DNA of 64,000 bases from Prevotella sp. (GTDB taxonomy: Bacteria > Bacteroidota > Bacteroidia > Bacteroidales > Bacteroidaceae), in assembly GCA_017443345.1 (NCBI GenBank), contig JAFSNR010000015.1:1-64000 (forward strand). The letters are read 5' to 3'. Below, one piece after another: positions 56,777 to 64,000 of this stretch (positions are counted from its first letter, which is position 1; every line of letters starts with the position of its first letter). The notes below the pieces were generated by a model that was given only the letters and a program-made list of their open reading frames with translations, did not search any database and was not told the DNA's origin. The position numbers and the translations under genes are program-made.

Positions 56777-57772
56777 ATGGCAATTTCAATTGACGATATC
56801 AAGAAGCTTCGCGCAATGACTGGCGCTGGTCTGGCTGACGTAAAGAAGGCTCTGACCGAGGCTGAGGGCGACTTCGACAAGGCTAAGGAGCTGCTCCGTG
56901 AGCGTGGTCTCGCTATCGCTGCTAAGCGTAGCGACCGTGAGACATCTAATGGTTGTGTACTCGTAAAGAAGGCAGACGGCTTCGCAGCTATGATCGCCTT
57001 GAAGTGCGAGACCGACTTTGTGGCTAACGGTGCCGACTTCATCGCTCTGACCCAGAGCATTCTCGACGCTGCCATCGCTGCCAAGGCTGCTGACATCGAG
57101 GCTGTAAAGGCCCTCGACATCAACGGTCAGACCGCTCAGGAGGCTGTTACACAGCGTTCTGGTATCACTGGTGAGAAGATGGAGCTCGACGGTTACCTCA
57201 CACTCGAGGGTGACAATGTAGAGGTTTACGACCACATGGGTAAGCACACCCTGTGCACGATGGTACAGACCAACAAGCCCGCTGCCGAGCAGGGTCACCT
57301 CGTAGCTATGCAGGTAGCTGCCATGAAGCCAGTAGCTCTCGACGCTCAGAGCGTTGACCAGAAGATCCTCGACGAGGAGTACAAGACCTCATTCGAGAAG
57401 ACCAAGCTGGAGCAAGTTGAGAAGTTCGTAGAGATGAAGATCAAGAAGGCTGGTATCAACCCCAACCTCGTTGACTCTGAGGATCACATCGAGAGCAACA
57501 CCGCTAAGGGTTGGCTGACCAAGGAGCAGGCCGACGAGGCTCGTAAGATCATTGCTGAGGCAAAGGTCGAGGGTGAGGCTCAGCTGAAGATGCCTATGAT
57601 CGAGAACATCGCCAAGGGCCGTGTTCAGAAGTTCTTGAAGGAGAGCTGTCTGGTTGACCAGGAGTTCCAGTTCGGCGATGGCGACAAGGCTACTGTTGCT
57701 CAGTGGCTCGCTAAGCAGGACAAGGATCTGAAGATTACCGCTTTCAAGCGTTTCACGCTCGTAGCCGACTAA
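56777..57772 (+). CDS. tsf: Elongation factor Ts
   Basis: 331 residues: N-terminal UBA-like part 'IKKLRAMTGAGLADVKKALTEAEGDFDKAKELLRERG' with the TGAG...DVKKAL motif, then the EF-Tu-binding core 'CETDFVANGADF' (about 75-86, including the DF that inserts into EF-Tu), and 'VAMQVAAMKP'. It exchanges GDP for GTP on EF-Tu. Last gene of the ribosomal operon, followed by a strong terminator. Confidence 0.97.
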   Translation: MAISIDDIKKLRAMTGAGLADVKKALTEAEGDFDKAKELLRERGLAIAAKRSDRETSNGCVLVKKADGFAAMIALKCETDFVANGADFIALTQSILDAAIAAKAADIEAVKALDINGQTAQEAVTQRSGITGEKMELDGYLTLEGDNVEVYDHMGKHTLCTMVQTNKPAAEQGHLVAMQVAAMKPVALDAQSVDQKILDEEYKTSFEKTKLEQVEKFVEMKIKKAGINPNLVDSEDHIESNTAKGWLTKEQADEARKIIAEAKVEGEAQLKMPMIENIAKGRVQKFLKESCLVDQEFQFGDGDKATVAQWLAKQDKDLKITAFKRFTLVAD

Positions 57773-57795
57773 TCATCAGTCCATATACAAAAAAG

Positions 57796-57828
57796 AATCG
57801 GCATTGCTTGTGCAGTGCCGATTTTTTT
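57796..57828 (+). terminator. Rho-independent terminator of the ribosomal operon
   Basis: AATCGGCA (57796-57803) and TGCCGATT (57816-57823) form an 8-bp stem followed by a run of T. The next promoter starts 2 nt after. Confidence 0.88.
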
Positions 57829-57830
57829 CG

Positions 57831-57838
57831 TATCTTTG
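57831..57838 (+). promoter_or_regulatory. -7 element for the FAH-family gene
   Basis: TATCTTTG, 19 nt before the ATG at 57858, almost touching the terminator. A possible -33 (TTG) is at 57804-57806 or 57808-57810 within the terminator hairpin. Confidence 0.6.
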
Positions 57839-57857
57839 CCGAAAATATGCAAGTGAT

Positions 57858-58475
57858 ATGAAGATTTTCGCTATTGGCATGAATTATGCCGCCCATAACC
57901 AGGAATTGCACGGGACGCTGAAACGCCCTGACGAGCCTGTGATTTTTACAAAAGCCGACTCCGCCATCCTGAATCAGGGAAAGCCGTTCTTTATCCCCGA
58001 CCATCTGGGTCGCATCGATTACGAGACGGAGGTTGTCGTCCGCATCTGTCGCTTGGGCAAGAACATCCCTGAGCGCTTTGCCCACCGTTATTACGATGCC
58101 CTGACCGTAGGCATAGATTTTACGGCCCGTGACCTCCAGAAGCGCGCCTCTGAGGCTGGCCAGCCCTGGACCATTTGTAAGGGCTTCGACGGCTCTGCTG
58201 CCATCGGCGAGTGGATTCCCAAGGAGAAGTTCCTCGACGTCCAGCGTATCCACTTCCACCTCGACATCAACGGTCAGACCGTCCAGGAAGGCTGCACCTC
58301 CGATATGCTTTATAAGGTCGACGAGATCATCGCCTACATCTCCAAGTTCTTCACCCTGAAGACGGGCGACCTCCTCTACACAGGCACCCCCGCAGGCGTA
58401 GGCCCCGTCCACATCGACGACCACCTCGAGGGCTACCTCGAAGAGCGCAAAGTCCTCGAATTCAACTGCAAATAA
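57858..58475 (+). CDS. Fumarylacetoacetate hydrolase (FAH) family protein
   Basis: 205 residues from MKIFAIGMNYAAHNQELHG. Family marks: 'IFAIGMNYAAH', 'PVIFTKADSAI', 'IDYETEVVVRICR' (metal ligand Glu in DYETE), 'VGIDFTARDLQ', 'KGFDGSAAIGEW', and 'LKTGDLLYTGTPAGVGPV' (G-TPxGVG). These Mg2+ enzymes cleave or decarboxylate oxo-acids, for example acylpyruvates or oxaloacetate; the substrate is unknown. It is followed by the EEP gene after 3 nt. Confidence 0.9.
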   Translation: MKIFAIGMNYAAHNQELHGTLKRPDEPVIFTKADSAILNQGKPFFIPDHLGRIDYETEVVVRICRLGKNIPERFAHRYYDALTVGIDFTARDLQKRASEAGQPWTICKGFDGSAAIGEWIPKEKFLDVQRIHFHLDINGQTVQEGCTSDMLYKVDEIIAYISKFFTLKTGDLLYTGTPAGVGPVHIDDHLEGYLEERKVLEFNCK

Positions 58476-58478
58476 ACC

Positions 58479-59639
58479 ATGTTAGGAAAGTATCTGAGGA
58501 TGGCAGCTGTCGCCATCATGATCGTCTGTGGCAGCGTTTGCTCTGTCGCTCAGGAGAGCGGCGAGGAGTTCTCTATGGCCACGCTCAACGTCGACGGACT
58601 GCCGAAGAGGATATCCGTCTTTGAACTGTTCGACCTGGAAGTCAACCCCGATGGTCCTGGCAAGGAGTATACCCCTGCCATCAGCCAGTATCTGGCAAAG
58701 TGCGCCTACGACTTCATCGCCGTGCAGGAGAACTTCGACTATCATGCAGAGCTCTGTTCAGCCCTCGATGCCGACTATTCCCACGACTTCTGGAATGGCG
58801 GCATGACCGTCGACAAGTTCCTTTGGGAAGAAGCCTATTTCCCCTTCGACGGTGTCAACCTCTTCTGGCGCAACAGCAACGTCACTGCCGAGCGCACCGA
58901 CAGCGTGCCCTGGGTGAAGAGCTACGGCAAGGTCGACCACGCCAACGACGACCTCATCAAGAAAGGCTTTCGTCGCTATAACCTCCAGCTGAAGGGCGGA
59001 TCACAGCTTGTGGTCTACAACATGCACATGGATGCCAGCGACGATAAGGACGAGGCGAAGGGCGAGGACAAGCCCGACCGCGAAGTCCGTATGATGCAGT
59101 GGCGCCAGTTGCGCGACTCCATCCTCAACCGCTTGGACAAGCGCCCCGTCATCGTCTGTGGCGACCTGAACAGCTTCTATGAGCGCGACAGCGTGAAGCT
59201 GCAGTTCATCGACGAGATCGAGAAGACCGGTCGCGCTACGGTGGGCGATGTCTTTATCACCTTGGAGCGTCATGGGCAGTATCCAGCCCTGAGAGAGGGG
59301 AGCGTCATGAAAGACGAGGGAGCCACCAGTTGGGAGATAGACGGTCAGACGCTCGACAAGATCCTCTACATCAATCCCACGGGCGGTGGCGTGCTGACTC
59401 CACTGACCTTCACCATCGACAGGGAAGGCTACGTCCGTGAGAACGGCCAGATGCTTGGCGACCACTATCCGCTGTCGGCCACCTTCCGCATCAGCCCCCA
59501 AGGCGCCAGCGGCATCACCTCCGTCACCACCACCACTCCTGCCGACGATGCCTATTACGACCTGACTGGCAGTCGCCTGAGCGGACGCCCCGCGTGCAAG
59601 GGCATTTATATCCATCGAGGCAAGAAGATCGTTTTCTGA
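58479..59639 (+). CDS. Secreted endonuclease/exonuclease/phosphatase (EEP) family protein with C-terminal sorting-like tag
   Basis: 386 residues with a signal peptide (cleavage near SVAQE). EEP-fold motifs: 'MATLNVDGLP' (Asn), 'DFIAVQENFDYH' (Glu metal ligand), 'VVYNMHMDAS', 'VIVCGDLNSFY' (GDLN) and 'GDHYPLSATF' (catalytic His). It may be a phosphodiesterase such as a sphingomyelinase-like enzyme or a nuclease. The last about 30 residues, 'YYDLTGSRLSG...KGIYIHRGKK', match the pattern YDLxGRR...KGIYI..GKK common at the end of secreted Prevotella proteins and probably form a secretion/attachment tag. A type IX sortase gene lies 3 kb downstream. Confidence 0.83.
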   Translation: MLGKYLRMAAVAIMIVCGSVCSVAQESGEEFSMATLNVDGLPKRISVFELFDLEVNPDGPGKEYTPAISQYLAKCAYDFIAVQENFDYHAELCSALDADYSHDFWNGGMTVDKFLWEEAYFPFDGVNLFWRNSNVTAERTDSVPWVKSYGKVDHANDDLIKKGFRRYNLQLKGGSQLVVYNMHMDASDDKDEAKGEDKPDREVRMMQWRQLRDSILNRLDKRPVIVCGDLNSFYERDSVKLQFIDEIEKTGRATVGDVFITLERHGQYPALREGSVMKDEGATSWEIDGQTLDKILYINPTGGGVLTPLTFTIDREGYVRENGQMLGDHYPLSATFRISPQGASGITSVTTTTPADDAYYDLTGSRLSGRPACKGIYIHRGKKIVF

Positions 59640-59681
59640 AGATTTTTTTGATTAATTCTTCGCAAATTCAATTAATATTTG

Positions 59682-59689
59682 TATATTTG
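59682..59689 (+). promoter_or_regulatory. -7 element for the TPR-like gene
   Basis: TATATTTG, 19 nt before the ATG at 59709. A further TATTTG-like copy lies just upstream. Confidence 0.6.
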
Positions 59690-59708
59690 CGGCATAATCA
59701 CGGGAATT

Positions 59709-60482
59709 ATGAATAAGAATCTGTTTTTTGTCATGCTGAGCTTGTTGACAGTGATACCAGCTCAGGCGCAGTGGACCAATTGGGACACGCAGCGGGCCGT
59801 TAATGGCGTGTTTGGTGCTATCAATAACAGTATTGAATCCGCTGAGCGCAAGAAGGCGATGGAGATCCATGCCCAGGAGAAGGCGCAGTACGAACAAAGC
59901 TTCAAGGACGCCATGTATGAGGCTAAGGGTTTCGAACAGGAGGAAAAGTGGGAGGAAGCCCTCGATAAATACGAGGAGGCCGCCAAGCTGAACTGCAAGT
60001 ATGACTATTCCGATCAGAAGCAGATCAGCCGCAAGATCACCGGTCTTTATGCGAAGGCAGGTCGCGAGGATGATGGTGCCAGCGTCCTGAACAATGCCAA
60101 GACCATCCTGCCCGATTACTCTCAATACCGGTATGTACGTGAGAATCCTATCTACGTGAATAAGAAAGGAGCCAGAACCAAGATCCTGCGCGTGGCCTGC
60201 TCCGACACGGAGACACGCCTTGAAATGGAGCTCGAAAGCTCTCGCGCCAATGTTGGCATGAGCGTCAAAGGCAACTCCTACATCAAGGGCAACAAGGGTG
60301 GGAAGCTGGCTCTGGTAAGTGTCGAGAACATCACTGTGGCGCCTGCTCAGACCACTATCCCCTGGCCCGGCCAGAAGCTGCGCTTCGCCCTGATCTTCCC
60401 TCCACTGCCCGACAATGCCAAGGAGTTTGACTTCATACAGCCCTCCAGCACCTGGCAGTACAAGGACATTAGGTGTCAGTAA
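59709..60482 (+). CDS. Exported protein with TPR-like helices, unknown function
   Basis: 257 residues from MNKNLFFVMLSLLTVIP, with a signal peptide ending near AQAQ. Residues about 45-105 are helical: 'AMYEAKGFEQEEKWEEALDKYEEAAKLN' looks like one tetratricopeptide repeat, with a second weak one after it. The C-terminal half (about 135-257) is all-beta ('ARTKILRVACSDTETRLEMELES...') and holds no known motif. It probably acts in the periplasm as a protein-interaction factor. It has its own promoter and converges on the smalltalk/HU unit with a shared hairpin between. Confidence 0.6.
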   Translation: MNKNLFFVMLSLLTVIPAQAQWTNWDTQRAVNGVFGAINNSIESAERKKAMEIHAQEKAQYEQSFKDAMYEAKGFEQEEKWEEALDKYEEAAKLNCKYDYSDQKQISRKITGLYAKAGREDDGASVLNNAKTILPDYSQYRYVRENPIYVNKKGARTKILRVACSDTETRLEMELESSRANVGMSVKGNSYIKGNKGGKLALVSVENITVAPAQTTIPWPGQKLRFALIFPPLPDNAKEFDFIQPSSTWQYKDIRCQ

Positions 60483-60525
60483 ACACGACGAGCACAATAA
60501 GTACCGTCCATTCTGTGCATAACAT

Positions 60526-60557
60526 AACAGGAGCCGGCATCACTGCCAGCTCCTGTT
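60526..60557. terminator. Bidirectional hairpin terminator
   Basis: AACAGGAGCCGGCA and TGCCAGCTCCTGTT form a 14-bp stem with one mismatch and a 4-nt loop. It lies between the convergent TPR-like and smalltalk genes. Confidence 0.8.
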
Positions 60558-60561
60558 TCAT

Positions 60562-60663
60562 TTACACTCCCATGCACGAGGTCGTGCCGAGGGCGGTGAG
60601 TACTGCTGAGATGATCGATGCGATGATCTGCAGCGTCCACTTAAGCGTTTCCTTCTTCGTCAT
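60562..60663 (-). CDS. 33-residue 'smalltalk'-type small protein
   Basis: Reads MTKKETLKWTLQIIASIISA followed by VLTALGTTSCMGV. It has one hydrophobic helix and a lipobox-like LGTTSC near the end. Length, sequence character and position after an HU-like gene fit the small protein family NCBI calls smalltalk. It is preceded by a strong Shine-Dalgarno (AAGGAGGTGA), the only clear one I saw in the window and unusual for Bacteroidetes, which suggests high translation. Its role is unknown; membrane attachment is likely. 18 nt separate it from the HU-like gene. Confidence 0.78.
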   Translation of the reverse strand: MTKKETLKWTLQIIASIISAVLTALGTTSCMGV

Positions 60664-60681
60664 AGTTCACCTCCTTCTTGA

Positions 60682-61512
60682 TTAGTTGCCAAGATCGAAG
60701 CCACCGCTTTCGCCACTCTTGGTGAACGTCTTAGACGCTACCTCAGAGGTCTCACCGTCGAGGATGGCGATTGCCTTGATGGTCGTAGTAGCGTTCAGCG
60801 TGATGGCCTCGCTATAGAGCGCGCTCTCTGCTGAGGGATCGCTTCCATCAGTGGTGTAACGAACCTCTGCGCCCTGTGGACCCTGGATGGTCACCTGAGT
60901 GGTGTCAGTGAACGGGCTCGTTCCTGAGATTTCTGGAGCCATTACGCTCTCGGTCTCTGAGCCTGTCGAAGAGCCTCCGTTCTGCGCCTTCCACTCTGCC
61001 ACAGCAGTGGCGATGGGCTTCAGGGTAGTCACGCTCTTCTCCTTGCCGTTGATAACGACCTTCTGAGTCGCGATGATGTTGCGGAACTCCAGCGTGCAGT
61101 GATCCTTGAAAGCAGGGCCACAAAGGTTATCCAGCTTCGTGGAGTCAGGCAGGAATCGGATGTGGATCGCCTTGACGACGTCGTTCGGATTCAGACCGTC
61201 CATAGCCGCGATGTTGGGTACAGCCGCGTCCTTCTTCACCTCAGCGGTGGGGTAGAAGGTTCCCAGACTGCCCAGCTGAACAGGCACGCCCTGTGCGACG
61301 AGTTCGGGCAGACACTCGGTGATCTGCATCAGCACACCCTCGACGATGGCGCGTCCGTAGATCGAGCCGTGATCCGTCATGTGCTGAGCGAAGCCTCGCA
61401 GCGAAAGCGTCTTCTGCTGGTCTACCTCAGGATAATACTTACCATAGGCTGATGAGCCCTCGATTTTGTTCTGTCGGAGATTAATCCCCATTGCAATTTT
61501 CTGTGATGCCAT
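60682..61512 (-). CDS. HU-related DNA-binding protein with chitobiase-type C-terminal domain
   Basis: 276 residues. Residues about 1-125 form an HU/IHF-like domain of the Bacteroidetes type ('MASQKIAMGINLRQNKIEGSSAYGKYYPEVDQQKTLS', 'AIVEGVLMQITECLPELVAQGVPVQLGSLGTFYP'). The C-terminal part (about 195-270), 'ISGTSPFTDTTQVTIQGPQGAEVRYTTDGSDPS...', is the chitobiase/beta-hexosaminidase C-terminal-like Ig domain, normally found on extracellular proteins. There is no signal peptide. The linker GGSSTGSETES is coded by TTCGACAGGCTCAGAG, a sequence type frequent as an intergenic repeat. It may be a nucleoid or phage-related protein; the fusion suggests binding of a sugar or another protein. Confidence 0.8.
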   Translation of the reverse strand: MASQKIAMGINLRQNKIEGSSAYGKYYPEVDQQKTLSLRGFAQHMTDHGSIYGRAIVEGVLMQITECLPELVAQGVPVQLGSLGTFYPTAEVKKDAAVPNIAAMDGLNPNDVVKAIHIRFLPDSTKLDNLCGPAFKDHCTLEFRNIIATQKVVINGKEKSVTTLKPIATAVAEWKAQNGGSSTGSETESVMAPEISGTSPFTDTTQVTIQGPQGAEVRYTTDGSDPSAESALYSEAITLNATTTIKAIAILDGETSEVASKTFTKSGESGGFDLGN

Positions 61513-61632
61513 AAATGTGTTTGGTATTAAATTATTAATGTTGTGTGGGCATCTACTTCGGGTGTCCCACTCCCGCTGTCTCTGATTCCGACCTCACTGG
61601 CGCCTTTGTTCAATCTTCATCTTTCGACACTG

Positions 61633-61663
61633 CAAAGATACTAAAATTCTCGCATACCTGCAA
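61633..61663 (-). promoter_or_regulatory. Promoter for the HU-like/smalltalk unit
   Basis: On the minus strand, TTG (complement of 61661-61663) and TATCTTTG (complement of 61633-61640) with a 20-bp spacer. The leader is about 115 nt. Confidence 0.7.
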
Positions 61664-61737
61664 GGCTTTTTCAAATTCATTTCCGATTTATTTCAAATGT
61701 TAAAATATGGAGCATGGGTGCGCAAACGACCGCCCCG

Positions 61738-61800
61738 CTTAGTCGGCTACGATCGTCGATCAGGTCGGCTACGATTGCTTGTCAGCTTCCCAAGGGCTGC
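61738..61800. repeat. Second copy of the GTCGGCTACG dispersed repeat
   Basis: GTCGGCTACGATCG and GTCGGCTACGATTG stand as direct repeats 22 bp apart, followed by AGCTTCCCAAGG. The second unit, reverse complemented, matches 28907-28925 at nearly all positions. It is in the 61513-61884 gap, which holds nothing else besides the promoter and terminator listed. Confidence 0.6.
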
Positions 61801-61828
61801 GCTCCAACGCTCCATTTGGATAGCCAAA

Positions 61829-61861
61829 GAAAAAACCCTGCCAAGTGAGAACTTGACAGGG
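61829..61861 (-). terminator. Rho-independent terminator after the PorT-family gene
   Basis: On the minus strand, CCCTGTCAAGT-TCTC-ACTTGGCAGGG forms an 11-bp stem with one mismatch, followed by TTTTTTC. Confidence 0.85.
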
Positions 61862-61884
61862 GTTTTTATATGTTTGAAAATTGA

Positions 61885-62574
61885 TTAGAGGGCGAACTTG
61901 TAACCAACAGTCAGCTGGAATACCTGGTTCTTGTAATTTGTATCGCCGTCCTTGTTGATCTTGGTCAGACCAAGGTTGTAACGACCATCGATGTAGATGG
62001 GGATAGTGGGAACCTGATAAGAGATACCGATGGGAATTGCAATGTCGAACTTCTTGCAATCATCCTTGATGTCTAAGCTCTCTTTTGTTTCGGCAGACCT
62101 GTCACCATCCTTAATAACGGTAGTACCCTTCTCCTTTGCACTCAGCAGGAAACCAAACTGAACACCAGTCTTGATGGCAAAGCCCTTGAAGAGATAGAAG
62201 TTAGCAACGATGGGGATGTTCAGATAGTTAAGCTCCATCTTCAAATCCTTAGCCTTTACAGATTTGTCACCATTCTTGTATTCGAAGTCACCCCACTTGC
62301 AACCCTGCATAGAGAAGTTCAGACCAGCAGCAACGCTAAATGGCTGAGCAACCTGATACTCGAACTCAGCACCGATCAGAGCACCTGTGTAGACAGATTT
62401 GTCGATATCGAGGTTAGTGTTACCAATCTTGCCAAAATGGAAATTAGGCATATTGCTTACCTTACTGATAGTTCCACCAATCTTTGGCTGGATAGACCAT
62501 GTTCCTGGCTCAAACTGTGCGTTTGCACTTACTGCAGCTACCATCATGGCAGCAATCATCATTAATTTCTTCAT
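61885..62574 (-). CDS. PorT-family outer-membrane beta-barrel protein
   Basis: 229 residues with a signal peptide (cleavage near SANAQ). The pattern 'GAEFEYQVAQPFSVAAGLNFSMQGCKW', then 'LNYLNIPIVANFYLFKGFAIKTGVQFGFLLSAKEK' and an aromatic final strand 'QLTVGYKFAL' is typical of PorT-family/OmpW-size barrels of Bacteroidetes. The family name comes from PorT of the type IX system, but most members have no proven link to it. It sits beside porU on the other strand. Own promoter (62633-62663) and terminator. Confidence 0.8.
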   Translation of the reverse strand: MKKLMMIAAMMVAAVSANAQFEPGTWSIQPKIGGTISKVSNMPNFHFGKIGNTNLDIDKSVYTGALIGAEFEYQVAQPFSVAAGLNFSMQGCKWGDFEYKNGDKSVKAKDLKMELNYLNIPIVANFYLFKGFAIKTGVQFGFLLSAKEKGTTVIKDGDRSAETKESLDIKDDCKKFDIAIPIGISYQVPTIPIYIDGRYNLGLTKINKDGDTNYKNQVFQLTVGYKFAL

Positions 62575-62632
62575 TGTTAAAAATCCTTTTAGTTAATACT
62601 ATAAATATTGAAGAATTCTCACTTTTTCGGTG

Positions 62633-62663
62633 CAAAAGTAAGATTATTTAGTTGTTTTTGCAA
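62633..62663 (-). promoter_or_regulatory. Promoter of the PorT-family gene
   Basis: On the minus strand, TTG (complement of 62661-62663) and TACTTTTG (complement of 62633-62640) with a 20-bp spacer. Confidence 0.65.
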
Positions 62664-62788
62664 ATTTTAAGAGAAGAATGTGCAAAATTTTAGGAAACTT
62701 TGACATATATCAATGGTTTTCGCGGAAAATGGCCTTTAAATCGGCGCTATATTACAATAAAAGGGCCTCGCGCTACGTTATTAGATTG

Positions 62789-64000
62789 ATGAAAGATCGT
62801 AAATGGGCACAAAGGACTGGAATCTTTGTGGGGATGTGGCTGATGCTCCTCACAGGATGGACGCGTCTGTCGGCCCAGACGTTCTATAATCTGACGGCCC
62901 AGCAGGTGAGGCTCGGTGAGACGCTGCCCGTCTTCACCCATCGTGAGCAGCTGGGGCCAAACTATGCCGATTCGGTCTATACCGTCGAGATTGCCTATCC
63001 TGAGTTTATCGATATGCGCGAGGCTGATATCCAGCGGTATCAGCAACTCAGCGGTGAGCCCCTGCCTGCGATGCCAGTGGTGAAGCAGACGGTGGGCGTG
63101 GTGCGTAAGCAGGGTGTGCTCGACGTAGAGTTCGTGCCGTTGGTCTATCGCGACGGACGGTATCAGAAGCTGGTGAGCTTTATGCTGAAGGTGGAGCGAC
63201 GGGCGAAAAGCCGGTGGGCTGCTACCCGAGGCGAGGGCGACGGTGAGCGCTATCGGGCTCACTCCGTGCTCAGCGAGGGGACATGGGTGAAGATCCGTGT
63301 GCCCGAGACGGGCTTCTATCAACTGACGGAGGCACTGGTGAAGAAGGCCGGCTTCACGGATATCAACCGCGTGAGGATCTACGGCTATGGTGGTGCCCTG
63401 CAGCCAGAATGTCTGACGGGCGACTATCTGAAGGCGACGGACGATCTACAGGAGGTGCCTACCTGCATGGTGGGTGGCAAGAGGATTTTCCACGCCGTGG
63501 GCCCAGTGACGTGGGAGAAGCCGGATACCCTCGTGCGCACGCGTAATCCTTATTCAGACGAAGGCTACTACTTCCTGACGGCAGGCGAACAGGAACCGCT
63601 CACCGTCAGTGAGGAGGTGCTGACTGCTGCCAGCTATCCGCTGCCGGAGGACTATCACAGCCTCTACGAGGTCGACGACTATGCATGGTATCACGGTGGG
63701 CGCAACCTCTTCGACAAGCAGCTCTTCACGATCGGCACGCCCAGAACCTATACGTTGGCGGGCAAAGGTGAGACGGGGGCTGTCGCTATAGCACTGACGG
63801 CCGACGGCAACTACGAGGCGCAGGTGGAGGTGAACGACTCGCTGGTGGGCACCATCAGACAGAGCGTGACCCTCGACAGCTATTCGAAGGCGCAGGAAAA
63901 CGTGTTCGAATACGTGCTCGACGGTCTGGTGAAGGCCGAGAACACCGTCCGCATCACCCAGACCTCAGGGGCCAACCTCAGACTGGACTATATCGCCCTC
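62789..64000 (+). CDS. porU: PorU-like type IX secretion sortase, 5' part (runs off the window)
   Basis: 404 codons are open from ATG at 62789 to the window end. A signal peptide (MKDRKWAQRTGIFVGMWLML..., cleavage near LSAQT) is followed by the N-terminal beta-domains typical of PorU: 'YRAHSVLSEGTWVKIRVPETGFYQLTEALVKKAGF' and 'VRIYGYGGALQPE', 'YYFLTAGE', 'YEVDDYAWYHGGRNLFDKQLF'. The gingipain-like C25 catalytic domain would lie beyond the window. PorU cuts C-terminal signal domains of type IX cargo and joins the cargo to A-LPS. The G+C is higher than in the preceding genes. An antisense ORF over its start is a shadow. Confidence 0.78.
   Translation, partial: MKDRKWAQRTGIFVGMWLMLLTGWTRLSAQTFYNLTAQQVRLGETLPVFTHREQLGPNYADSVYTVEIAYPEFIDMREADIQRYQQLSGEPLPAMPVVKQTVGVVRKQGVLDVEFVPLVYRDGRYQKLVSFMLKVERRAKSRWAATRGEGDGERYRAHSVLSEGTWVKIRVPETGFYQLTEALVKKAGFTDINRVRIYGYGGALQPECLTGDYLKATDDLQEVPTCMVGGKRIFHAVGPVTWEKPDTLVRTRNPYSDEGYYFLTAGEQEPLTVSEEVLTAASYPLPEDYHSLYEVDDYAWYHGGRNLFDKQLFTIGTPRTYTLAGKGETGAVAIALTADGNYEAQVEVNDSLVGTIRQSVTLDSYSKAQENVFEYVLDGLVKAENTVRITQTSGANLRLDYIAL

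Noticed and set aside
62747..63322. 191-residue minus-strand ORF
   Set aside because: It covers the start of porU, which has a signal peptide and recognised N-terminal domains on the plus strand open to the window end.

Overview
The window looks like a chromosomal segment of a Bacteroidales bacterium, most probably a Prevotella-like species. Supporting signs are promoters of the Bacteroidetes type (TAnnTTTG at -7, TTG about 20 bp upstream) before many genes, LruC-domain lipoproteins, an S46 dipeptidyl peptidase, STN/carboxypeptidase-regulatory-like outer-membrane barrels run by an ECF sigma/FecR-like pair, a type IX secretion sortase (PorU), an HU-like protein with a 33-residue 'smalltalk' partner, and almost no Shine-Dalgarno sequences. 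There are no rRNA genes, CRISPR arrays, intact insertion sequences or prophage genes. Two tRNA genes (Met-CAT, Val-GAC) are present.

Layout. 0.2-2.3 kb: M16 peptidase and a small barrel protein, preceded by a 21-bp tandem palindrome array. 2.5-8.2 kb: minus-strand operon of ECF sigma, FecR-like regulator, TonB-receptor-like barrel and two lipoproteins. 8.4-13.8 kb: PfkB sugar kinase, flavodiiron protein, LOG protein, flavodoxin lipoprotein, DEAD-box helicase. 13.9-17.9 kb: AT-richer three-gene cassette of two DUF488 proteins and a Pif1-like helicase with an extra N-terminal domain and a C-terminal HTH. 17.9-25.4 kb: minus-strand run of SpmA/SpmB-like fusion, flippase, S46 peptidase and a GH2 hydrolase that seems to have lost its Ig-like domain at a short repeat tract. 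25.5-36.6 kb: five LruC lipoproteins that share N- and C-terminal signatures, with a 1-kb non-coding block full of palindromes and tandem repeats between the first two.

36.6-49.5 kb: tRNA-Met, ribF, a CPBP protease, a second ECF sigma unit, a topA-aroK-speA-argB operon, Nudix hydrolase, sialate O-acetylesterase, alpha/beta hydrolase, tRNA-Val and a TlpA-like protein without CXXC. 49.7-57.8 kb: pnp, a DltA-like ligase/carrier protein/AAC(3)-like transferase cassette, then a ribosomal operon (L13, S9, S2, EF-Ts) behind a palindromic promoter and a structured leader. 57.8-64 kb: FAH-family protein, secreted EEP phosphatase with a Prevotella-style C-terminal tag, a TPR-like protein, smalltalk, HU-like protein with a chitobiase-type C-terminal domain, PorT-family barrel, and the 5' part of porU running off the window.

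The best candidates for something new are the DUF488/DUF488/helicase cassette, the LruC cluster with its shared terminal signatures, the 21-bp palindrome arrays in front of two unrelated genes, and the adenylation/carrier/transferase cassette. All functions are read from sequence by eye; no searches were run.
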